NCBI GenBank assembly: GCA_017940705.1 | Contig: JAGAYB010000191.1 | Span: forward strand, 1-7,543 | Direction of reading: 5' to 3' | Source of the DNA: Selenomonas sp. | GTDB lineage: Bacteria > Bacillota_C > Negativicutes > Selenomonadales > Selenomonadaceae | Length of the DNA stretch: 7,543 nucleotides | The notes under the pieces: generated by a model | The model's database searches: none | Seen by the model: only the letters and a program-made list of their open reading frames with translations | What the model was told of the DNA's origin: nothing | Shown here: piece after piece, positions 1-5,227 of the stretch | Layout: every line of letters begins with the position of its first letter | How positions within the stretch are numbered: position 1 is the stretch's first letter | Program-made: the position numbers and the translations under genes

Positions 1-1
1 C

Positions 2-295
2 TGCAGGATTACCGCAGAAGTCAGCCCGGATTACGGCCCTTATCTGCTGGCTAAGGATTCGCCGGTTATTCAGACGGCTGTCAAAGCGGCAGAAAAGCTG
101 GGACTGCCCGTGAAGCTGGAAGAATCCGGCGGCGGTTCTGACGCCAATCATTTCAATACCTACGGCGTGCCTACCGTGGTGCTGGCTGTGGGCATGGAAA
201 AGGCGCATACCAAGGAAGAATATCTTGAGGAAAAAGACCTTTATGATTCGGCACGCTGGGCACTGGCCATTGTGCAGGAAGTCGCTGGGAAATAA
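2..295 (+). CDS. M20-family metallopeptidase, PepT2/YqjE-like (C-terminal fragment)
   Basis: This is the last 97 codons of a gene whose 5' part lies outside the window; the frame is open from base 2 to a TAA at 293-295. The fragment reads SGGGSDANHFNTYGVPTV followed by AVGMEKAHTKEEYLE. The GGGSDAN stretch and the downstream histidine in a KAHTKEE context are typical of the C-terminal catalytic lobe of M20 peptidases of the tripeptidase T2 / YqjE type, where that histidine is a zinc ligand. Such enzymes are cytoplasmic di- or tripeptidases, but the exact substrate cannot be read from this fragment. The gene is followed directly by a strong terminator and has no visible link to the flagellar genes, so it probably belongs to a separate transcription unit. 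Family assignment is firm; the subfamily is less sure because the N-terminal metal site is missing. Confidence 0.85.
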   Translation, partial: CRITAEVSPDYGPYLLAKDSPVIQTAVKAAEKLGLPVKLEESGGGSDANHFNTYGVPTVVLAVGMEKAHTKEEYLEEKDLYDSARWALAIVQEVAGK

Positions 296-308
296 ATATG
301 GTTTGAAG

Positions 309-347
309 AAATCCGCTGACGCTGCAATAAAGTGTCAGCGGATTTTT
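309..347 (+). terminator. Rho-independent terminator after the peptidase gene
   Basis: A perfect 12-bp stem (AAATCCGCTGAC at 309-320 with GTCAGCGGATTT at 334-345) encloses a 13-nt loop and runs into a T tract at 343-347. It starts 13 bp after the stop codon of the peptidase gene. It separates that gene from the flagellar cluster. Confidence 0.9.
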
Positions 348-413
348 GGCAAATTATAGTTTATTGGTTAGTTCTAGCTAAATTTATCCCGTTCATACGC
401 TGCACGGGGTTCA

Positions 414-592
414 CGGGGAGTAATTTTTCTGTTTCCGCTAAACGACCCGCCCTGATAATTTCAGCTGTTTAGTTACCTGCGCCGGGCAGGCCAACGGCGC
501 TCCTTTCAGCGTACTTACTTAGCTGATTCCTACGGCGTGCCGGCCTTCGCTGTCGCTCAGGCAGTCGCTCCAGACAGAAAAACCACTCCCCG
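414..592 (-). repeat. Repeat element, copy 1, with inverted ends and palindromic core
   Basis: The ends form an 18-bp inverted repeat: CGGGGAGTAATTTTTCTG at 414-431 against the reverse complement of 575-592, with 16 of 18 matching. The resemblance continues weakly outward to about 393. Inside, 479-500 is a 22-nt core built as GCGCCG, a 10-nt loop, then CGGCGC. The same core, with flanking TGAAAG and the block GGCAGTCG, occurs in opposite orientation in the second element at 715-900. I call this strand minus because in a minus-strand RNA the two end mismatches become G-U pairs. It may be a MITE-like or other dispersed structured repeat, or a decayed non-coding RNA. No transposase and no clear target-site duplication are visible. 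Confidence 0.7.
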
Positions 593-831
593 TTCGCCCC
601 AAGCCACGGATTATACATTTGCTGCGAACCGTCCCCTTCTCGTAACAAGCACATCGATGTAATTGTCTGCTTACCGCCGCAGCCCAGCGGATTGATACAT
701 ACATTTGCTTAAGTGGAGGTGGGGATGCTTTTTCGCAGCGGAACGACTGCCCGAACAAGGTGAGGGCTGGCCCACAAACAGCACAAACGGAAAGCTGAGG
801 TGAAAGACGCGCCGTTGGCCTGCCCGGCGCA
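478..831. repeat. Long inverted repeat, 31-nt arms
   Basis: 478-508 and 801-831 are reverse complements over 31 nt with two mismatches; the central stretch is 23 nt without mismatch. The arms are the cores of the two repeat elements. A second arm pair nested inside them, 560-591 with 724-756, matches imperfectly and includes an exact 8-bp block (GGCAGTCG at 560-567, CGACTGCC at 744-751). All arms share a symmetry centre near 655. Confidence 0.85.
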
Positions 832-900
832 AGGTCGCTATAAGCCATTATTTACCTAGTGGGTCATTCAGTGAAGCGGAGAAAAAGTATTCCCACCTCC
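715..900 (+). repeat. Repeat element, copy 2, inverted relative to copy 1
   Basis: The end sequence GGAGGTGGGGATGCTTTTTC at 715-734 matches the reverse complement of 881-900 at 18 of 20 positions, and both differences are G-T, so a plus-strand RNA would close an uninterrupted 20-bp helix. The palindromic core lies at 809-830 and is identical to the core of copy 1 read on the other strand. The core is about 65-70 bp from the corresponding end in both copies, so the two elements are homologous over their whole length although they have diverged much between the conserved blocks. A second possible hairpin, CAGTG/GCGGAG with CTCCGC/CACTG (869-908), overlaps the right end. Confidence 0.7.
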
Positions 901-936
901 GCCCACTGAGCTGTAACGGATAGAATTAAGAACGTA

Positions 937-963
937 TTGACATCGAAAACCACAAACTGCAAT
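937..963 (+). promoter_or_regulatory. Weak candidate promoter upstream of swrD
   Basis: A perfect -35 hexamer, TTGACA, is at 937-942. The best -10 at near-normal distance is TGCAAT at 958-963, with a short 15-nt spacer. A TATAAC at 1002-1007 has no matching -35. No sigma-D-type motility promoter is visible. A promoter is expected somewhere here because the upstream gene is terminated, but this placement is a guess. Confidence 0.2.
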
Positions 964-1032
964 TTGTATGCCCAAGCAATATAGAGACTAGTTTCTCCCT
1001 GTATAACGGTGATTTTTTTGGGGATTTACTAA

Positions 1033-1066
1033 GAATCTTTAAATTTTAAAAGGAAAATGAAGATTC
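1033..1066 (+). promoter_or_regulatory. AT-rich hairpin in the swrD leader
   Basis: GAATCTT at 1033-1039 and AAGATTC at 1060-1066 are a perfect 7-bp inverted repeat around a 20-nt AT-rich loop. Just downstream the octamer GTGACGAA occurs twice, at 1068-1075 and 1096-1103, the second immediately before the ribosome binding site. This could be an operator or a leader structure; there is no direct sign of function. Confidence 0.25.
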
Positions 1067-1120
1067 AGTGACGAATTTAAAGTGAATAAGGAAATGTGAC
1101 GAAAGAAGGAGGAAGCAGCC

Positions 1121-1321
1121 ATGATTAAACTGACAAAGTTTAATTCGCAAATAAATAAAAAAGGAGAATTTGTGCTCAATGCCGAAATAATAGAAACGGT
1201 AGAAGAAACGCCGGACACGGTTGTGACCCTCACCAACGGCAAGAAGTTCATCGTGGACGAGCCTATGGATGAGATTGTCCGCCGGGTCATGAAGTATCGG
1301 CGCGCCCTGCATCAATTTTGA
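1121..1321 (+). CDS. swrD: Flagellar protein SwrD (FlbD family)
   Basis: A 66-residue protein of the small FlbD/SwrD family. It shows the family pattern: an N-terminal MIKLTKFNS, then EFVLNAEIIE, the signature ETPDTVVTLTNGKKF, and a C-terminal helix (DEIVRRVMKYRR). A typical member has about 60-75 residues, so it is full length. In Bacillus subtilis SwrD is needed for swarming and acts by raising flagellar motor power; the molecular mechanism is unclear. An ideal AAGGAGG at 1106-1112 lies 8 nt before the ATG and fixes the start. In many Firmicutes swrD follows flgE, but here it follows a terminator and a repeat-rich gap, so it is the first gene of this block. fliL follows after 62 bp. Confidence 0.93.
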   Translation: MIKLTKFNSQINKKGEFVLNAEIIETVEETPDTVVTLTNGKKFIVDEPMDEIVRRVMKYRRALHQF

Positions 1322-1323
1322 TG

Positions 1324-1351
1324 TGGACATTTTTCCGTTAATTGGTATAAT
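1324..1351 (+). promoter_or_regulatory. Putative sigma-A promoter before fliL
   Basis: TGGACA at 1324-1329 (5 of 6 to the -35 consensus) and a perfect TATAAT at 1346-1351 are separated by 16 nt in the 62-bp gap between swrD and fliL. Transcription would start near 1358 and give a leader of about 25 nt including the fliL ribosome binding site. It could transcribe fliL and downstream genes independently of swrD. Confidence 0.5.
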
Positions 1352-1383
1352 GAAAAAGCAATCTATTATGGAGGGATAAATCT

Positions 1384-1896
1384 ATGGCTGACGAAGAGAA
1401 AGATACAGAAGAAGCGCCAGAAGAAGAAAAGAAGAAAAAATCTCCGATAATTCTGGTCGCTGTGCTGGTTCTGCTTGGTCTGGTGCTCGCCGGCGGCATC
1501 TCGTTCTTTATTACCACGAAGATGATGGCGGAAACGGCCACCGAGACGGTAAATGAGCATCATGACCCGGGCAAGTTCATCAAGCTGGGTGATGCCAAGG
1601 AAGGTATTTTGGTCAATGTCGGAGGACAGAAAGCCGGTAAGTTCCTCAAAGCCGGTATTGTTCTGGAAATGAATCCCGGCAAAAAGAGCAATCTCACCGA
1701 GGAAGGCGCACTGCTTCCCGAGGCTGAGACAAAGATTTTGGATACCACCATGCAAATCCTGCGCAGTGCCAAATTGGATGAATTTGATGCCACCAAACAG
1801 GATGACCTGAAAAAGAAGATTAAGGACGAACTCAACACCAAGCTGGGGCCCGGTTCTGTGTATGATGTGTATATTACAAGCTTCCTGCTTCAGTAA
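1384..1896 (+). CDS. fliL: Flagellar basal body-associated protein FliL
   Basis: 170 residues with the FliL layout: a short charged cytoplasmic tail rich in Glu and Lys (1-19), one membrane segment at about 20-44 (SPIILVAVLVLLGLVLAGG), then an outward-facing domain to the C-terminus. The domain has the usual strand near 80-95 (GKFLKAGIVLEMN), a long helix region (LPEAETKILDTTMQILRS) and the C-terminal KIKDELNTKLGPGSVYDVYITSFLLQ-type ending that defines the family. FliL surrounds the stator units at the basal body and supports torque or stator function. The start is fixed by GGAGGG at 1370-1375, 8 nt before ATG. A good promoter lies just upstream and fliM follows after 34 bp. Confidence 0.95.
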   Translation: MADEEKDTEEAPEEEKKKKSPIILVAVLVLLGLVLAGGISFFITTKMMAETATETVNEHHDPGKFIKLGDAKEGILVNVGGQKAGKFLKAGIVLEMNPGKKSNLTEEGALLPEAETKILDTTMQILRSAKLDEFDATKQDDLKKKIKDELNTKLGPGSVYDVYITSFLLQ

Positions 1897-1915
1897 GATG
1901 TTCGTATCATAGCAG

Positions 1916-1924
1916 GGAGGAGGG
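1916..1924 (+). promoter_or_regulatory. Ribosome binding site selecting the TTG start of fliM
   Basis: GGAGGAGGG at 1916-1924 ends 6 nt before the TTG at 1931. No ATG or GTG in frame competes nearby, and the TTG start puts the conserved CheY-binding peptide at the very N-terminus as expected. Confidence 0.8.
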
Positions 1925-1930
1925 CGTAGA

Positions 1931-2935
1931 TTGGCAGAGGATGTACTGTCTCAATCTGAGATAGATAAACTGCTTTCCGCACTGTCAGACGGAACCGTAT
2001 CGGCAGAAGAAGTCAAAGCAGACGAAGAACAAAAGAAAATCAAGACATACGACTTCAAGCGTCCGGATAAGTTCTCCAAGGACCAGATACGAACGTTGTT
2101 TATGTTGCATGAGAGCTTTTCAAGGCTTTTAAATACGTATTTGTCCACCCACCTGCGCACATTGGTCAATGTAGAGGTGGCTTCGGTAGAACAGCTCACC
2201 TATCAGGAGTTCGTTCAGTCTCTGGCTAACCCATCGGTTATCAGTATCGTGTCGGTTCCCCCGCTAAAGGGGAGCATCATCATGGAAATCAATACAGAAA
2301 TCGCTTTTGCCTTTATAGACCGCGTTTTCGGCGGTGAGGGCAAGGTCGGGATAAAACCCCGGGTACTGACTGAGATTGAGGAAGTGGTGGTCAAGCGATT
2401 TATTGATACCGCCTTGGGACACTTGAAAGAAGCATGGCTGAATGTGGTGGAATTTTTCCCGGCACTGGAAACAATGGAGTCCAACCCTCAGTTTACCCAG
2501 ATAGTACCGCCAAGTGATATGGTGGTCATTGTCACCATCCAGATGAAGGTGGGCGAGGTTGAGGGTATGATGAATATCTGTATTCCTTACCTGGTGCTTG
2601 AGCCGGTTATGTCAAAACTCACGACTACCTTCTGGGTGGCGTCATCAGTATCCAGGGATGATGACCCGGAGCAGGTCAAGCTCCTGCAGCGTAAGATTGA
2701 ACGTACCAAGGTACCCTTTGTGGTACAGCTTGGCGAGCTCCACCTTACGATTCATGAGTTCCTGACTTTGGGGTTCGGTGATGTCCTGCAAATGGACACC
2801 CGGGTGGATGATAATTTATTGTGTTTGGTAGGTAAGAGACCTAAATTCTATAGCAGGCCGGGTAAAAGCGGCAAGAAAATGGCGGTTCAGATTACCAAAA
2901 TTTTAAACGAAGGAGATGAAAATACTGATGAGTGA
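1931..2935 (+). CDS. fliM: Flagellar motor switch protein FliM
   Basis: 334 residues, the usual FliM length. The N-terminal peptide DVLSQSEIDKLLSAL (residues 4-18) is the CheY-P docking site. An acidic linker follows, then a middle CheC-like domain from about 40 to 230. It carries the family motif GGEG at 134-137 (in RVFGGEGKVG), which contacts FliG and organises the ring, and lacks the phosphatase residues found in FliY. The C-terminal SpoA domain (about 255-325, with VPFVVQLGELHLTIHEFLTL) pairs with the FliN-type domain of FliY. The protein sits in the C-ring at the cytoplasmic face of the motor and sets rotation direction. The gene starts with TTG behind a strong ribosome binding site. Its last 8 bases overlap the likely fliY start. 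Confidence 0.97.
   Translation: MAEDVLSQSEIDKLLSALSDGTVSAEEVKADEEQKKIKTYDFKRPDKFSKDQIRTLFMLHESFSRLLNTYLSTHLRTLVNVEVASVEQLTYQEFVQSLANPSVISIVSVPPLKGSIIMEINTEIAFAFIDRVFGGEGKVGIKPRVLTEIEEVVVKRFIDTALGHLKEAWLNVVEFFPALETMESNPQFTQIVPPSDMVVIVTIQMKVGEVEGMMNICIPYLVLEPVMSKLTTTFWVASSVSRDDDPEQVKLLQRKIERTKVPFVVQLGELHLTIHEFLTLGFGDVLQMDTRVDDNLLCLVGKRPKFYSRPGKSGKKMAVQITKILNEGDENTDE
2910..2916 (+). promoter_or_regulatory. Ribosome binding site of fliY, inside the end of fliM
   Basis: AAGGAGA at 2910-2916 lies within the last codons of fliM. An ATG at 2916 overlaps this site and cannot use it. The next in-frame ATG, at 2928, is 11 nt downstream and is the best start; a further ATG at 2940 is too far away. Confidence 0.65.
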
Positions 2936-4181
2936 CGATATGATCTCGCAAGAGGAGATTGACGCCCTGCTTAATGGCGGCACAATACCAGCGGCGGACG
3001 GCGATGCAGCACCGGCGGGAGAGTCCGAGGCACCTGCTGAGGAACCAGCAAGCCCCGACAGTAGTTCATCTCAGTTTGACGATGTACTCACGGATATAGA
3101 AAAAGACGCATTGGGGGAGATTGGTAATATCTCCATGGGCAGTGCTGCAACTACCCTGTCTGTACTGCTGGGGCACAAGGTGAACATCACGACGCCTTCG
3201 GTGTCGGTGTCCTCCATGAGCATAATTCAGGAACAGTACCCCATGCCTTATCTCATTGTAGAAGTAGGCTATACCATCGGCATTGACGGCAACAACGTTT
3301 TGGCCATTCAGGCTCAGGACGCAGCTATTATCGCCGACCTGATGATGGGCGGCGATGGCACGAACCCTGACACAGAAATAAACGAAATCGCCATGAGTGC
3401 CGTGGGCGAATCCATGAACCAGATGATGGGTACGGTAGCTACGTCCCTGTCAACGATGTTCAATAAGAAAATTGATATTTCTCCGCCGAAGGTCAATCTC
3501 ATTGACTTTGGCAATGAGGATAAAGTTTCGGAAGTGCTGGGGCAGACAGACCCGATTGTCTGCACATCCTTCCGCATGGAAGTGGATGGCCTTATCGACA
3601 GCGAAATCATGCAGATATTGCCTGTGGATGTGGCCAAGGAAATGGTTGAGGCGCTGACCAGTGGCGCGGCTGAAGAACCCGAGCCAGAGCCGGAACCGGC
3701 TCCTGCGCCGCCACCACCGCCACCGCCAACTCCGGCACCAGCTCCTGCAGCAGCACCGCCGCCTATGGCACCACCGCAGCAGCAGATGGCTCCGCCGGTT
3801 ATGGCAGCACCGCCGGGAGGCGGCTATGGCTACGGTATGCCCATGCCGGGCGTAGCGGCCAACGTGCCTGTGCAGCCGGCGCAGTTCACACCGCTGAATA
3901 TGCAGCCGGTACAGGTCAATGATGCCAACATCGGGCTGATTTTGGATGTGCCCTTGTCGGTGACAGTGGAGCTGGGGCGTACCAATAAATCCATCAAGGA
4001 TATATTGGAACTCACCAACGGCTCTATCGTAGAGCTGGACAAGCTGGCCGGCGAACCCGTAGACATCAATGTCAATGGCAAGTTCCTGGCCAAGGGCGAA
4101 GTCGTAGTTATTGACGAAAACTTCGGTGTGCGTATCACCGAAATTGCCAGCCCGGCTGAACGAGCGGCAAAATTGCAGTAG
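2928..4181 (+). CDS. fliY: Flagellar switch phosphatase FliY (CheC-CheC-FliN fusion)
   Basis: 417 residues from the ATG at 2928. Domains in order: a CheY-P binding peptide ISQEEIDALLNGG (6-18); an acidic Ala/Pro/Ser linker to about 50; a CheC-like region at about 55-245 with two complete active-site motifs of the form D/S-x3-E-x2-N-x22-P (D60, E64, N67, P90 and S157, E161, N164, P187); a linker of about 75 residues very rich in Pro, Ala, Glu and Gly (248-322), with seven prolines in a row; and a C-terminal SpoA/FliN domain (about 329-406). FliY builds the C-ring with FliM and removes phosphate from CheY-P at the motor. No separate fliN is seen here, so FliY likely fills that role. The 421-residue reading from 2916 would add four residues but overlaps the ribosome binding site. 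cheY follows, fitting its enzymatic target. Confidence 0.96.
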   Translation: MSDDMISQEEIDALLNGGTIPAADGDAAPAGESEAPAEEPASPDSSSSQFDDVLTDIEKDALGEIGNISMGSAATTLSVLLGHKVNITTPSVSVSSMSIIQEQYPMPYLIVEVGYTIGIDGNNVLAIQAQDAAIIADLMMGGDGTNPDTEINEIAMSAVGESMNQMMGTVATSLSTMFNKKIDISPPKVNLIDFGNEDKVSEVLGQTDPIVCTSFRMEVDGLIDSEIMQILPVDVAKEMVEALTSGAAEEPEPEPEPAPAPPPPPPPTPAPAPAAAPPPMAPPQQQMAPPVMAAPPGGGYGYGMPMPGVAANVPVQPAQFTPLNMQPVQVNDANIGLILDVPLSVTVELGRTNKSIKDILELTNGSIVELDKLAGEPVDINVNGKFLAKGEVVVIDENFGVRITEIASPAERAAKLQ

Positions 4182-4213
4182 TTTCCAGAAGGACTTAGGT
4201 TGTAGAGAGGTTC

Positions 4214-4242
4214 TTGTCTAAAACAAGACTTTCTTATATAAT
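4214..4242 (+). promoter_or_regulatory. Putative sigma-A promoter before cheY
   Basis: TTGTCT at 4214-4219 (4 of 6), an exact 17-nt spacer and a perfect TATAAT at 4237-4242 lie in the 113-bp gap between fliY and cheY. The predicted start near 4249 leaves about 45 nt of leader. A 6-bp hairpin, TCTTGT (4212-4217) with ACAAGA (4223-4228), overlaps the -35 and could be an operator or a weak attenuator. Confidence 0.5.
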
Positions 4243-4294
4243 AAAAACAATGTTGAACCAAGTCGAATGTTTTTAAGATGAGGAGAGATGGAAC

Positions 4295-4657
4295 ATGGCA
4301 GTAAGAGTATTGGTCGTTGACGACGCGGCATTTATGAGAATGATGGTTAAAGATATTCTGTCGAAAAACGGCTACGAAGTAGTCGGTGAGGCAGAAAACG
4401 GCATGAAGGCTCTGGAAAAATATCAGGAACTGAAGCCGGATCTCGTTACCATGGATATCACCATGCCGGAAATGGATGGTATTAGTGCTGTCAAGGAAAT
4501 CAAGAAAGTTGACCCCAACGCTAAAATCGTAATGTGCAGCGCTATGGGTCAGCAGGCTATGGTTATTGAAGCAATTCAGGCCGGTGCCCGTGACTTCATC
4601 GTTAAGCCCTTCCAGGCTGACCGTGTGTTGGAGGCTGTCCGTAAAGCAGTAGGCTGA
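4295..4657 (+). CDS. cheY: Chemotaxis response regulator CheY
   Basis: A 120-residue stand-alone receiver domain with no output domain. All key residues are present: the acidic pair D9-D10, phosphoacceptor D54 (in LVTMDITMPEMDG), the switch Ser S82 (in CSAMG), the aromatic position F101, and K104 in the KPF motif. Phosphorylated by CheA, it binds the N-terminal peptides of FliM and FliY and changes the direction of rotation; FliY next door can dephosphorylate it. The sequence VMCSAMGQQAMVIEAIQAGARDFIVKPF is typical of Firmicutes CheY. The start has AGGAGAG at 4281-4287, 7 nt upstream. It has its own putative promoter, and its stop codon overlaps the start of fliO by one base. Confidence 0.97.
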   Translation: MAVRVLVVDDAAFMRMMVKDILSKNGYEVVGEAENGMKALEKYQELKPDLVTMDITMPEMDGISAVKEIKKVDPNAKIVMCSAMGQQAMVIEAIQAGARDFIVKPFQADRVLEAVRKAVG

Positions 4658-5181
4658 TGGGAAATAAAAGTGTTTTTCTGGCGTGTTTCGTGGTACTGTC
4701 TATATTCTTAATCGGTGGAGATACTGCCCTGGCAGCCGAAGAGGCTGCCAAGGGCGGTTATCTGGCCGGTTATGAGAATACAGACCCGCGTCCGGCGTCA
4801 ATTTCCTGGTGGTCAACAATTGCTTATTTGGTCAGCCTCTTTGTCATTTTTGTCTTTGTGGTAGGGCTGGCTTATTTTGCTGCTCGTTTTGTGGGGGGCA
4901 AATTTGCCCAGCAGAAAATGGGCTATGGCGGACGCATTTTATCCCATCTGCCCTTAGGGCCGAACCGTTCTGTCTGTGTTATCGAAATGAGCGGCCGGGT
5001 CTTTATGCTGGGGGTTACGGAGCATTCGATAACCCTGCTGACGGAGATTACGGATGAAGAGGAGATTGAGCGTCTGCACCGGGAAGATTTAGCCTTTGGC
5101 AAAATGCCGGATATGTTTTCCCAGCAGTTTGGGACGCTGGCCGGCTTGGTACAGAAGGTGCCGCCAATATTTCGCAAATGA
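4657..5181 (+). CDS. fliO: Flagellar biosynthetic protein FliO (FliZ)
   Basis: 174 residues. A signal peptide covers about 1-27 (hydrophobic FLACFVVLSIFLIGG, cleavage probably after ALA before AEE). A membrane segment lies at about 54-77 (IAYLVSLFVIFVFVVGLAYF), followed by a cytoplasmic domain with the FliO-type pattern GRILSHLPLGPNRSVCVIEMSG and a C-terminal tail. FliO helps FliP assemble into its ring in the export gate. FliO varies much in sequence, but position between cheY and fliP, topology and the conserved block make the call firm. The ATG overlaps the cheY stop (TGATG) and no good ribosome binding site precedes it, so translation is probably coupled to cheY. fliP follows after 46 bp. 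Confidence 0.88.
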   Translation: MGNKSVFLACFVVLSIFLIGGDTALAAEEAAKGGYLAGYENTDPRPASISWWSTIAYLVSLFVIFVFVVGLAYFAARFVGGKFAQQKMGYGGRILSHLPLGPNRSVCVIEMSGRVFMLGVTEHSITLLTEITDEEEIERLHREDLAFGKMPDMFSQQFGTLAGLVQKVPPIFRK

Positions 5182-5209
5182 GTAACTGGCCTGCAGATAT
5201 GGTCACGGT

Positions 5210-5217
5210 AAAAGGAG
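5210..5217 (+). promoter_or_regulatory. Ribosome binding site selecting the TTG start of fliP
   Basis: AAAAGGAG at 5210-5217 ends 10 nt before the TTG at 5228. This start gives a positively charged MKRR followed by a hydrophobic signal sequence, as expected for FliP. Confidence 0.75.
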
Positions 5218-5227
5218 TTGTGGGCAG

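Larger units (their letters stand above)
348..1120. other. Long gene-free region with two inverted repeat elements and swrD leader
   Basis: About 770 bp with no credible gene. 348-413 is unremarkable AT-rich sequence. 414-592 and 715-900 are two related elements described separately. 593-714 lies between them and holds a perfect 10-bp palindrome, ACATCGATGT at 651-660, almost exactly at the centre of symmetry. It also holds a short direct repeat: GGATT followed by ATACATTTGCT near 608-623, and a similar version with a small insertion near 689-709. 901-1120 becomes AT-rich and serves as the leader of swrD; it holds a lone TTGACA, a T7 run at 1012-1018 and a weak hairpin. Open frames on the minus strand here (469-654 and 519-848) run through the repeat arms and resemble no protein I recognise. 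I see no tRNA, no riboswitch consensus and no CRISPR. Confidence 0.7.

Noticed and set aside
469..654. Minus-strand open frame of 61 codons
   Set aside because: It reads across copy 1 of the repeat and overlaps the other minus-strand frame; there is no protein family signal.
519..848. Minus-strand open frame of 109 codons
   Set aside because: It runs through both repeat cores and the spacer, has no recognisable domain, is rich in Ser, Cys and Arg, and has no ribosome binding site I could see. It is best explained as chance reading of the repeats.
414..900. CRISPR array or tRNA-like gene in the gap
   Set aside because: The repeats are two inverted copies, not regularly spaced direct repeats, and no cloverleaf or TTCGA-type arm with matching stems was found.
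840..1120. Possible cyclic-di-GMP or other riboswitch before the flagellar genes
   Set aside because: I looked for the conserved GEMM-type cores expected before motility genes and found no match; nothing resembles a known aptamer.
2916..2927. Upstream start for FliY at the ATG at 2916
   Set aside because: That ATG overlaps the ribosome binding site itself. Starting at 2928 gives the usual N-terminus just before the CheY-binding peptide.
4212..4236. Intrinsic terminator after fliY
   Set aside because: The stem has only 6 mostly A-T pairs and the T tract is broken (CTTTCTT). It is more likely part of the promoter region of cheY.
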